Shown: piece by piece, positions 37,421 to 48,575 of the stretch
Layout: each line of letters opens with the position of its first letter
Position numbering within the stretch: position 1 is the stretch's first letter
Source of the DNA: Fasciolopsis buskii
Lineage: Eukaryota; Platyhelminthes; Trematoda; Plagiorchiida; Fasciolidae
Length of the DNA stretch: 64,000 nucleotides
Assembly (NCBI GenBank): GCA_008360955.1
Contig: LUCM01008710.1
Location: 51,276 to 115,275, forward strand
Direction: 5' to 3'
The notes under the pieces: generated by a model
What the model saw: only the letters and a program-made list of their open reading frames with translations
Database searches by the model: none
What the model was told of the DNA's origin: nothing
Program-made: the position numbers and the translations under genes

Positions 37421-37782
37421 AAGAACATCGAATCTCTAACTCCACAGCCGGCAGCTAAGCTTGTGACCACGTGGATGGAGTCAGTTGAGCCGCTTGCAGA
37501 AGTAAGATTTAAACCCAAACCCTTGAAGACTGTTGCTCAAACCTGTCGTTTCAGGCAATTTTTAATAATAATATAAGGGATAACTCATATATTTATTTCA
37601 CTACTTTATAAAGCAGAAGCAAACTGGAAAAAAGTATGCAGAAAAGGGAGTTCATATTTCATATAAAACACATCACATAAATTATTGATTAGGTTCGAGA
37701 GACGGAAATTGTGCCATGGTCAAACTTCACCAGTATGAATTCACAATAAAAAGGTTGCAAATATCGATTTGAAAGATAAAAG
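37421..37782. other. No gene recognised
   Basis: AT-rich sequence running into the assembly gap. Confidence 0.5.
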
Positions 37783-38268
37783 NNNNNNNNNNNNNNNNNN
37801 NNNNNNNNNNNNNNNNNNNNNNNNNNNNNNNNNNNNNNNNNNNNNNNNNNNNNNNNNNNNNNNNNNNNNNNNNNNNNNNNNNNNNNNNNNNNNNNNNNNN
37901 NNNNNNNNNNNNNNNNNNNNNNNNNNNNNNNNNNNNNNNNNNNNNNNNNNNNNNNNNNNNNNNNNNNNNNNNNNNNNNNNNNNNNNNNNNNNNNNNNNNN
38001 NNNNNNNNNNNNNNNNNNNNNNNNNNNNNNNNNNNNNNNNNNNNNNNNNNNNNNNNNNNNNNNNNNNNNNNNNNNNNNNNNNNNNNNNNNNNNNNNNNNN
38101 NNNNNNNNNNNNNNNNNNNNNNNNNNNNNNNNNNNNNNNNNNNNNNNNNNNNNNNNNNNNNNNNNNNNNNNNNNNNNNNNNNNNNNNNNNNNNNNNNNNN
38201 NNNNNNNNNNNNNNNNNNNNNNNNNNNNNNNNNNNNNNNNNNNNNNNNNNNNNNNNNNNNNNNNNNNN
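37783..38268. other. Assembly gap
   Basis: 486 consecutive N. The right edge is a trinucleotide array, so the gap probably reflects failure to assemble that array; its true length is unknown. Frames crossing it are artefacts. Confidence 0.99.
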
Positions 38269-38283
38269 CATCATCATCATCAA

Positions 38284-38314
<31 letters not shown>

Positions 38315-38327
38315 ATCATCATCATCG

Positions 38328-38359
<32 letters not shown>

Positions 38360-38381
38360 GTCATCATCAGCAGCAGCAGCG
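38269..38381. repeat. (CAT)n array with a 30-bp higher-order unit
   Basis: CAT/ATG trinucleotide repeat interrupted at fixed places by CAA and CGT. The first two 30-bp blocks (38269-38298 and 38299-38328) are identical, with CAA as triplet 5 and CGT as triplet 10. The array ends in CAG repeats (38368-38380). Minus-strand translation gives a poly-Asp run with regular Val, which I regard as a property of the repeat. Confidence 0.93.
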
Positions 38382-40199
38382 AATGCAGCATTTACATCCA
38401 ACCTGTCATCACATTATTGATTTCGGACGGCTCATTCCATCCGAACCTCAGTGATATTTTTGACATACTTAACGGATTACAGAAACCACTTCTACACGCG
38501 ACTCCGTCTTCCGAAACATTTTGACCCCCTCGCGTATTTCGGGACTTACCGTCGACCATTTGTTCCATATAAGTCGGATAGTTTGACTCCGCTGATTATT
38601 TGAACGGACATGGACAGAATTGTCTCTCCAATTACTTGGTCTGTTCAAGGGATGTGCACGCGGGGGTTGTTGGTTTTGTTCTCTGCTGCGGAGCTTGCCG
38701 CCATACGTTAGTGCACTGGTAATGGTTGGGCAAACGGAATTGGAATGAATGCAAAGAGAGAAGCAACGCTTCTGTTAGACAACCATTTGTCGCGCACAAA
38801 ACATTGATTGGTATTCTTGACTAAATCTGTGCAACCCGTGTTTGGCGGTCAACCTAGGCGGACCGATAGAAGTCAGTTTACACCCAAAAAACCACAGGGA
38901 TATGACACATACCATGGATATCTTTTACTGTTACTTATCGATTTGTTGTTGCTTTTCGTCCATGTTTGAAGAAAATTTGCTATTTATAGATGATATATGA
39001 TAGGCAACAGGGGTACCTGCAATTTTTTGACATATTTTGTTGTTATTCTTGGTAACTTGGAGCCAAATGCGTTCAAGTCAAGTGGAACAATTTTAAAATC
39101 ATCACAGTCAAATGTAAGAAACCATATCGGTTTGTAACAAATGTCAAACATTCATTTTTGGTTTTATGCAACATTAAACTGTTTGGACATCCATCCCACC
39201 ACTGGACGACCAGTGCACCCAACTAGCATCTGCTCCGTATTGATTCTCGATAAATCAGACTGATTGAAGTTAATATTGTTCAAACGAGTCGTCACTAGCC
39301 ACGATTACGCCAACCCATGACCAATGACATAATCACATATCCTCTGTGGGATTACACATCATGCTATTTCACTAAACCAATACAACACACCAGGTCACGT
39401 ATATTTATGTTTATCATTCAGGTGTTTGGGACCGAAGAGTTGGACAATGGAACCGCCAAATAAGTGTAAAATTTAATTGCCAAGTACTCGCCCATAATAA
39501 AGCTGGTCAAATAGTCAATTACAAACACGTGACCCGTAGGGGATGGCAGACGGTACCACACAAAATAAAAAGTATATTGTGACTAAGATTGAAGATATCG
39601 GTATCATCATCATCTCTTCTTAGTCTTCAAATTGAGCATGCAAGGCAGGCGACTGGGCTTGAAATTTGTGAACCAGCTAATAAAAATTCTTTTCAAATAG
39701 GTGCAGTTCAGCACAGAATTTATGTTTGCGCTGTAATTGATGGTTTTGTAATTCGTAAACATTTACTCTATTGGATAAGAACAGCCTATCGGACCGTGGA
39801 TTACAAATCGGTGCACGACCGTGTGTGAGTACAATGAGAATCCCTTAGATGCTCACTGCCATTTGTGATGGGATAACTGGGGTTCACACGAACTATCGGG
39901 AGCTTTACAAATTGCCTCATCTACTCAGACGCGCTCACAATCTACTCGCATCCTGTCAAACCAGTAAGGGGGCACTTGTTTGTTCGCCGCCTTTACAGTG
40001 TAAAGATCACTGAATGTTAGAGATTTCCTACCGTGAAACTCGCATATAAAAAGGAAACGACGAAGTTCTATGTATCTGGCGCACAATCACATCACGCTGT
40101 GTTTGACAAACCATTATTATTATTATCATTATTACTTCGTGAAATTAGAAGAAGCAATCGCAAACAGTCATTTTTCTCGATACTTAATTGACCAACCAA
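38382..40199. other. No gene recognised
   Basis: No frame over 80 codons apart from artefacts of the adjoining gap, no shared repeat. A short ATT-rich patch lies at about 40091-40118. Confidence 0.45.
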
Positions 40200-40555
40200 G
40201 GAGAGCACGCGTGTGTGATTCACGGAACCATTCATCCCGAGGAACCAACGTTCAGCTCGCCATTAAGAAATCACGGAAGCAGTCTGTGCAACTATTCCGT
40301 CCTTGGTAGGAATCGTCGTGTGATGAAGTTCAGCAAAAGGTTGAGAGTCTGTGTGGTAGCCTAATGGCTGGGGCACTCGACTCAGTCACTCGTCCGAGAC
40401 TGGACGTGGTGGATATGCTCTCCTGATGATTCTTAGCTAGAGTTAAGCAGTTGCAAAATGAGTGCTTCAACGGTTTCTTACTCATCAACTGAGCCGTGCT
40501 GTCGCAGGACGAAGTATTTCGTGGACCATACGCAATCTCCTACGACTCATTCATA
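40200..40555. repeat. Head-to-head family A composite
   Basis: A minus-strand family A tail (about 40200-40325, including the reverse complement of 'gatttcttaatggcgagctg') stands next to a plus-strand copy (about 40345-40555). The plus copy has A-box-like 'taatggctggggcactcgac' (40363-40382) and the tail 'cggtttcttactcatcaac' (40471-40489). Only about 20 bases separate them. The same head-to-head order occurs at 45.77-46.23 kb. Confidence 0.65.
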
Positions 40556-42418
40556 TCGACCGAACAAAGTAATAGGGGATGCAAATATGTCCGTCCTGTT
40601 CACATAGGTAGGATAACTGAGGGTCTGCACGTAAGCTGACCATTGGGGGTTTGTGTGTGGCCGACGGGGTTGATGTGAAAGTGGCCTGTTAAACGTGCTA
40701 AGGCGCCACTTTGACAGTGGATGGCCAGGGCAATTCTGAGGTTCGAAATGACCGCCTTCGAACCCAAAGATGGGATTGTGCAAACGAGCCGTGATAGATC
40801 CAGCAGCGGACAATAAGCCTTGTCTGACTCCTTTGCACTTCAACCTGGTGGTAGGATGAAGTAGTTAAGTTGATTGTCATACATTGATGGAATAGTTAGC
40901 ATCAGTATGGTGAGTCTCAAGTCCCCGTCGTGTTTCCTCACGTGAGTTCACTGATATGTTAAGTGACATGGTGTTCCTGAATGCTTTCGGTCACTCAGTG
41001 ACATGTCAAAATGGAGTTTGGTTTCCAGTCCGCCTTCCAAGGGTCTGTTACTGTATCTTGGCTAAGTCAAGGACGAATCCGGTACAAGAACTGTCAAACC
41101 GCATGTCATTGCTTTCTACCTGGCCTGAACGCTGACGTTATCTTAATTCGTTAAGTTTGTGCCTTGGCTAAGCAAGGGATCAAAGTGTGCTTGTATTCTC
41201 CCTTATTGGCATATATAGAGAATTATTAAAGCTCCACTCCTCAAATAATTGGAGTATTAACCTCGGCCGTCCATAACTGACTCGGTTATTATTCAAAACA
41301 ATTAAATGATTCAAAAAGGAGAAATATAAACCTTGTGACCTTGTTAATTTCCAAAACGTCCACTTGATACGGTAGTGTCGACCTTCTCCGTGTTCTCTGC
41401 TTACGTCTTCTTTACGCCTGGTGGCGGAAAGTTGTTTTATCAGTTACTAAGCAGACTATGCTGTAGCACCACAAATTCCTCACAGTCTTGCTTTTTCTGT
41501 CCAGACATTGGCATAAAACCCGAAAGTACGATACCCACATCCCATAATCGTATATCAACTGTTTCTGTGTAGCAATGAAACATGTCGGTTCGCATAACTT
41601 TCCATGTTTGAAAACTACTAGCCAATCTTCTTATACTTTATTATTCTTAATACGACGCTTGTTGGGGAACATTGTCTGAAACATCTCAGTTTAAAGCCGA
41701 CTCCATTCTCTCTTATTGTTGTGATTCACAGAAATTTGATTTCAGACCGATCTAATTTTATCCCACCCCATCGAAAAGACTTTATTCCATTAGATGTTCC
41801 GTATCGATTGTAGAGGAATCGATCATGGTGTTGGATCCGTAATGTGCGCCTGCGTACAGTTTTTCGAAATTAGTTGCTTTTGCACGAGTTATCAAACCTC
41901 ACTTAAACCACCGACACACCATGCAGCCAAACTAATTTGAAACTAACTCGGAATTAACGGTCCGCGCTCCGCACCCGGAGTATAATCAATCTGGGCAGCT
42001 TTCTAACAAAATGTATTCGTGCCACTTCCTAATAGTGAACTGATTCGTGCGCATGCACCTGTGTGCACGAGTGCCCGTAAAGTGGGCCTATCTCGATCAA
42101 GCATATAATCAGCGAAACTGGATTTTCGGTATTCGTGGGTAGAAAGCGTATCGATCTGGCTACATGGCCGTATCATCGAAAGTTCCCGGCCTATGCACAC
42201 AGTTTCATTTTGCCCGGAAGTCTGTGAGAGCATAAACTTGGCTGAAATCACACTGAACAACTACACGGGAAGGTGAAAGCCATCTACAGTGTAAGTCAGA
42301 GTTCACTATCAACAATATATAATCCTTATGAATTTGAACCTACTGCCTGTTTGTAAACATCAAGACCGAATGACTTGAGGAGTGTATCGAAAAATAGATG
42401 CGCCATGTATTGGGTTTT
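40556..42418. other. No gene recognised
   Basis: The minus-strand frame 40547-40843 (98 codons, proline-rich) overlaps the end of the family A copy and has no known motif. The rest is short frames only. Confidence 0.4.
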
Positions 42419-42595
42419 ACTGTAAATGATTTCATGCTAATAACAGCCTTGTTGGTAGATGTAATGCGCCAACGTTTCGACTGCCGTGGGTTTGATAGTA
42501 AAACGTGCCATGAGAAAGACAGCACAGGGTAGTCGAAAAGTTGGCGTACTACATCTACCAACAATGCTGTGTTATTAGCATGATATCAGTCAAAA
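42419..42595. repeat. Fold-back element (family C), complete
   Basis: About 177 bp. The left arm 42428-42490 and right arm 42527-42592 are inverted copies, each carrying 'gttggtagatgta' (the right arm as its reverse complement 'acatctaccaac') and the 'gccaac-ttcgact' core. The spacer of about 36 bases still contains family sequence (a form of 'gccttgagaaagac'). It folds into a long hairpin and has no open frame. Related copies lie at 1.2 and 18.6 kb. Confidence 0.82.
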
Positions 42596-44210
42596 CAAAA
42601 CTTTTTGTTCACTTAAGTAAGGAGACGGTATTCCGTACATCATAACGTATCACAAGGGAAAGTAAAGACCGTTACGTGACTGCTTGCACTCCAAGCCGAA
42701 AGTCTATCCAGGCTCACCTTGTCAAAACCTTTCCAAATTGAAACGGTTACTGTAGAACAAATTTTAACATATATTTCAGCAATAAAAGGATGTACAAAAC
42801 GTTCCAGGGGAGAATGCGGTTTCATTTATAGCACCCACTGGGCAACAAACATGACATCCGTGTCTCTCGGTGTCCAACCCCCATGGCTTAGTCTCGTCGT
42901 AGCAAATGAAGAGCATTGGATAGTAAAAGAACCGCTATCATTTTTACCTTAGCGAGTTGGCTCGCTGATGCTAAGCAAATATCAGCCCTGGTTTTTGTGG
43001 GGCAGAGAGCCGACCTACAGTTGATGGATGATCTCTCGGTAGGCGGCGATGAAGTGATAAACAACTTTGCAAAGCTTTGCCAATTGACAGTCCTCAGCAA
43101 AAGATTATATGCTTTAGTTTTCAAAACAACTTGTCATGCAGTACCAATAAGAGACACGGAGAAAGAGAGAAAGGTAGACGGGAAAAAGAGGCATAAGTGG
43201 TGTTCCACTCGAAATCGTTCATTCTCGGTTCAGGGATAACAGGTACGCAATGCTAAAAACGTTTCCTTACAAGGATAGGCACTGTGCTGCGAGTGTATTT
43301 GTGACTTTCAACAGTGAACTAGTCATTGATGATGCATAAAGAATCGAGTGGAAGAAGGTCGAAAGCAAAATATGCATGCACTGCACCCAACCGAACCCCT
43401 CTGTTCTAATTTCATCTTCTTTGCATTCGAACTAATATTGACAACAACCTGATTTCTTTGGTTTTTTCACAAATCAAAAGTGCCCACTTATAAAGACGAA
43501 GCTTTGCGAAGCTGCGAACAGTAGCGGTGCGTCTGGGTATGGATGTTTGGAAAATTATTCAACGTAAAAGGCGTATGATTTCATGCTGCTCGAGATCAGT
43601 CAAAAAACATGGGGCTAAAAAGAGTACTCTGCAAGCATTGGTGCTATCCCACCGTTTGTGCGGAATCAGAAGGGTTCGATCGATTTTCAATTTTTCGTTG
43701 GTTTGGTGCTCAGAACTGTGTGGGGAAATATTTTCAGATTGCATTCGGCTGGCGTGATGATGTATTTATCAGTGAGTAGTTCAGATTTCTTCTATGAGTT
43801 TATTCTCAAAAAAGCTAGAATCTCCGAATTGCGTGGTTTTTTTCTTCTGTGATTTCTCCCCTAGTTGTCCATTCTGATGAAACGCGTAGGGGGAGCGTGC
43901 CATTCTGAAGCAGATGCATGGATGTCATTCTTCTGTTCTTGCGGTAATCAGTCGATTGGCTGATCCTTCCATCCAAATACTTAGTCCTCATTTCAGCAAC
44001 GCGAATCCTTACCTTCATCTCGAAGTATGTCAAAAAGTGTGATACTTTTACAATTTACCGGAGTTCTCTTTCACCTAATTCCTCATTACTTGAGACTTTG
44101 CCTTCATAACTATCCGCAGATGGATTTCGTTATCACAATACACTACGACTTCACTGGTAAATAATGACACTGGTGGCTGGAATCAGAAAGGAGTGTAAAT
44201 AGCGAAACCC
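42596..44210. other. No gene recognised
   Basis: A plus-strand frame at 42916-43239 (107 codons) overlaps an equally open minus-strand frame; neither has a motif I know. No shared repeats. Confidence 0.4.
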
Positions 44211-44370
44211 AGCCAATCAACCGACCAATCAGTCAACCAGCAAACTAGTTAATTAATAAATTAATCAATCAGTAAATCGAACGATCAGTCGACAGATCTT
44301 TCAGTCAATTGCTCAATCAGGTAATCAGTCATGCAGACAATCAGTCATTCGAACCATCTCTCTATCCGTG
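44211..44370. repeat. Degenerate tandem repeat of 4/8-bp units (CAATCAGT-like)
   Basis: About 160 bp in which AATCAGTC, AATCAACC, AATTAATA and similar words recur at multiples of four bases (for example 44226-44234, 44266-44273, 44321-44330, 44340-44347). It reads as an old tetranucleotide or octanucleotide array eroded by substitutions. Confidence 0.75.
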
Positions 44371-45124
44371 TATCCCATTAGGGGATATCCTATAGCAATC
44401 CTACTTTCACCGTGCTAAACTCACAAGCAAGAAGTTTCGGTTTATCACTGAAGCAATCCATATATCATTTGAGCGCGCTTGTTTGCTTGCCAATGCTTGC
44501 CTCTTAACTGGAACATAAAGCATGATTCCAACGCAGATATTAACCTGTTAATTGGATTTTAAAACTGTCGAAAACCAAAGGAAAACTATAAACACCTAAA
44601 TGAACAAACACTGTCCCCATTCAGACAGCATTTGTGACCTCGTAACTGGGCGAGGATTTTTTCTTTATTCCGAAATTTGTCTGAAACAAAGTTGTGCCCG
44701 ATAAAAGTTCAAAAAATAGTTCAGGAACTAAAATTAACGAACATTTTCTCGCGAATCTTCCAGTATTTCGAATTTCTTCTCGCAAGGCTAGACAGGCTTG
44801 TCAGTGAAAAAAAACTCAGATCGCTCTCTCTCTCTATCTGTGTGTATGTTCAATCTTGTGTCTACAGTGCATCCTTAATGACCGAATTTCTCACAAATGC
44901 ACACTAACAAGGTCTTTCTTTTTGATTTTAGTCCCATTTCGATAGGAATTCACTCGGAGCGAACCGGTGCATGAATAAGTTATTTCCGAGTGAACTGTTT
45001 ATAGACAGTTCCGCAATCGCGTCATTTTATTCTCTCGATGTGGGTACTTGTGGTATGATGTCATCTGATTACGTCCCGTAACTGACAATATTTTCATCAT
45101 CGTAAAATTCCATCTCATTTTCAA
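44371..45124. other. No gene recognised
   Basis: AT-rich; one short CT-rich run near 44823-44835. No motif or shared repeat. Confidence 0.45.
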
Positions 45125-45305
45125 CTCATCTTTTTTACTACTTTTTATTGCTATGAGACATTAGCGTACATTGTCTGCCATAAACTGACCGAAGTCAATA
45201 GAGGGCTGCGAAATGGAGAAGTTGATTGACAGTGGGAGGAATCGAACCTGCGACCTTTGCCGTCCAAAAGCACCGCAACTCTATATTCCGTCACACCACT
45301 GTTTG
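45125..45305 (-). repeat. SINE-like repeat, family B
   Basis: On the minus strand a perfect B-box GGTTCGATTCC (45248-45238) follows an A-box-like region at about 45298-45275. The body then reads 'gcagccctctattgac' (45212-45197), 'acaatgtacgctaatg' and an A-rich tail near 45150-45130. The order matches the copies at 8.3 and 14.5 kb. Confidence 0.72.
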
Positions 45306-45764
45306 ACTCGAGTAGGACCGGAAATTCGGGTGGCAGATTTTGACAAACGTAGAGTAAACCTAACTGTGAGAAGTCCTCCACCTTGTCGGACTCAAAATAC
45401 TCCACAGTCACAGACGACCAATTGGTGCATTTGCATCGCGTGTTAGGTAGAAACTCCGTGGGTATCAAGTTTGATGTGCACTTTGTCTGTTAGGGACGAA
45501 ACCCACCTTCCTACAAAGTCCTGTTTATCAGGGACCCGGAGATATCAATATCCTCGCACAACCAGAATTTATGCATAATGTACCGTGTCTATTTGATAGG
45601 CAGCGCTACACGGGGTTTAACTTTTGTGCACAATTCTTCTCAACTCATTCTTGTTAGTATGGGCGATAAAAAACCAACGAATCGATTACCGGTTTTTCAG
45701 AAACGCTTTGGTCTGTTAAAAATTATACTAGTGTGTGCTAGTAGCAGAAGATTGAATGTCTTCT
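45306..45764. other. No gene recognised
   Basis: Short frames only, no motif. Confidence 0.4.
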
Positions 45765-46230
45765 GGAAATAATTGACCATGCGATATCATCGGTCAACTG
45801 GCCATTAAGAAACCATGGAAACACAATGACAGCTACTACTATTACTTCCAACACATACCAAGTAGCCAAGATCTGCACGTCATGTCCAAAGCCTCCGTCG
45901 TCTTAGGCTGCCCGCAGAGAAGTCATCTATCAGTAGGGATCGATTGCTACGCACCAGCTGCCCATAGCCGTGAAATTCAGTGACGGATGGGTGCAACACC
46001 AAGCGACTAAATTCAACAAGCCGTTCAGAGCCTGCTCGGTGGCGTGATGGCTAAGGCGTTCGACTCAAATTCGTCCGTCCCAGTTCGGGCGCAGCGGGTG
46101 TGCACTGCTGGTGATTCCTATCTAGTAAGGATGAAAGAGCTATACAGTGCTTTCATGGTTTCTTAATGGTGAATTGAACGATAATATCACATGGTGAATC
46201 ATTTCATGAAAATACCATGTTCCTTAAGTA
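45765..46230. repeat. Head-to-head family A composite
   Basis: A minus-strand tail (45765-45835; reverse complement of 'catggtttcttaatggcc') is followed by a plus-strand copy (about 45868-46230). The plus copy has the leader 'catgtccaaagcctccgtcg' (45881-45900), the tRNA-like A-box 'gtgatggctaaggcgttcga' (46043-46062), a decayed B-box near 46080-46092 and the tail 'catggtttcttaatgg' (46155-46170). The two tail pieces form an imperfect inverted repeat around the copy. Confidence 0.7.
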
Positions 46231-48490
46231 ATACCTTTTAGGACACCGGTTCTGCTTCACGAATGCTCTCCGTCTGGTCTGATCAACAATATAAGATCTC
46301 ATGTTTTTAAAGAGCACATTTGCAACCCAAAATTTCCTTGGCCGTTGTAAATTTTCCCACCCCTGGCCAACAATACTTTGGTTGCTTTTATATGCAATCA
46401 ATTGTTTTGTTTTTATTTGCGAAGTCACAGATCAAAAAGTGTACACGATTATCTGGGTCGAAAATTATGAAGACGATATAATAATCGAATGGGATAAGCC
46501 ATTCTGCATTAGGCAAACATGCATCCTCTCCCTCGGTGAGTGAAATGTTCTGGGAGGGGTACTGTTTGTGGAATTTGTTGTTATTTTTGTTTTGCATTGT
46601 TTTGCTGTTCTGATTGTTGCTCGAGGATTAATAACACGCACAGACCTTTTCGGATTTCAAAATATTGTTTTGTATGCCAGAAATCCTCTGTGTTAGATGA
46701 TTGAAATTCCATCCTCGAATGTGTTGTTCCGAGGCCAAAATAATGAAACGATCTGTTGTCGACGAGGCGTTTGACTAGGCAGCGTTGTCCAGATCGCAGT
46801 ATGGTGTGTGTGATTAATGAACCCAGTTTGATTAAACGGAACTTCCTCTGTCGAGCGAATCAGGCCCAGAATGATATAAATGGATGTTGTTTGTCGGCCT
46901 TCGACTACCAAAATGGTCTCCACCCTTTTCCTCGGTATTTGTACCGCTTGCCGTTCGTTATTCTGACCCAGACGTCCGTGTTAGCCACTATCGTTTGACT
47001 TCGTGCGAAAAATATGTTGCGAGAACAAAATAGTATATTAAGTTCGCGGAAATGAAGTTTATTCGCATGCCCGTCCACGAACACTGGGCTGTTAATTTGC
47101 ATTCATTTTAGTGACGATGCTTTCCAAGTCCAGAATAGATCCCACACACGATCAATGTGGTAGGTGACCTCCGTGCACGATGCCCAGTTTAAGCTGTTCA
47201 TCCCTGCGATTTGTGTGCAGTCAGCTGTGGTTGGAAGAAATGACATTTGTTTTGTTGTTTAGATGATGCTTTTTGTCTTTAGATGATCTAAATATAATTG
47301 CTAAGACAATAGGGTTAGTTGTCGTGGCTCTGATATCCGAATAAACCGGTCTTGAGTTGATATTCTAAATATTAGAGACAAACCCTAGACTGATCACGGG
47401 GACAGCCACTATCGGTGTGATATCTACCTCTTCATGGTTGTGTCTTATCCACTAACTGCGTCCTTCGGAATAGCCTTGAAATGTTGTCCTGTTTGATCAT
47501 GGCTCACAAGATAATCAATGGTGAAATTCAGTTCGGATGTCGAATCACCACATCCCGTAGAACGGCAAAAGACCAGGAGAATTACGGCAATAACTTTTCG
47601 ATCCCACCGATCTATAAACCAAGCGAATAAACTGCATACAATGCTCATTATTTGGGCATGGACTGAACTGACTGACAGACTATTTCATTCACCAGTGCTA
47701 GCCATGAAACTACATGTTTTGTGGTTTGTTCTGACTAACGGACAAAATTTCGTTTAGTCTTGACCTGTTTGTAATCGATGGAGCAGACGGGCCGGAATAA
47801 TAGTAAACAGTGCGATAAGTCGATTGGTGATTACCAAGCGACAGACGAATAGTGAATTTTGGTGTGACGACGCACATCTCTGCTTTTACGGTGCTGGTTC
47901 CGTCCCGCCATTTCACTAGAATTTCTCTTTATGTCCTACTTCCAGAGATGGGGATTTATTAGACACTATTGTTGCCAGGGTTTACCAGTGTTTTGGCGTA
48001 GTGTGTTATTCCAAGTTTCACCGGGGAATGCGAGTTTCTATCAGACTGGTGATTGGAAATCGAGCTGATCTCTTATATGTTGCGACTTTAACAGTAGGAT
48101 TCAGAATCTAAAACTGTGTGACACGATCGAACGCTTGATTCGGCCGCTTACAGTGAACTGTGACTTCTTTTCCTTAGATGTTGCTTAAATGATGGATGAT
48201 CAATCAAAACAGGATAAGAGAAGTTGCAGTATTTAAACTTACATGATAAGAATCAGGGAGAGAGATGCAGAACACAAACGAACCTCCAGGCGCGATACAA
48301 ACATCTTGCGTTTTAAATAGGAAACCACGCATGTGGCCCGAAGATATCAGCTGGCTAACAGTCCTTCAGTTAGTGGTGATTTAGTTATACATCACTGCGC
48401 ATTTGGGCATGGAGCCCGTGAAACCCATCCGCCAGTAGAAGTAAAAAAAAATTAGCGTATATAGACACGATGAAATCTATTTGCCCCCGG
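46231..48490. other. No gene recognised
   Basis: Only frames under 85 codons. A minus-strand frame at 47445-47648 begins with a hydrophobic stretch that could be a signal peptide, but nothing around supports a gene. Confidence 0.4.
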
Positions 48491-48575
48491 CGGAGTTTGA
48501 GGCCGTCCATGGACGTCACCCACGCTTTGGCCAACCGCAGTGTCCAAGCCTGGGTTCGATTCCTACAGTGATCAA
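48491..48575 (+). repeat. tRNA-like fragment with a B-box
   Basis: A B-box GGTTCGATTCC matching the consensus lies at 48552-48562, preceded by GC-rich sequence that could be a decayed tRNA head (from about 48491). It is followed by AT-rich sequence. I could not match it to families A, B or D. Confidence 0.35.

Noticed and set aside
37727..38524. Long frames of about 220-250 codons across the gap, one giving a poly-Asp protein
   Set aside because: They consist mostly of N and of a CAT trinucleotide array; the apparent openness is an artefact.
42916..43239. 107-codon plus-strand frame
   Set aside because: The opposite strand is also open over most of it, and no motif or neighbouring exon supports either.
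43527..43852. Short frames on both strands near 43.6 kb
   Set aside because: Under 80 codons, mutually overlapping and without motifs.
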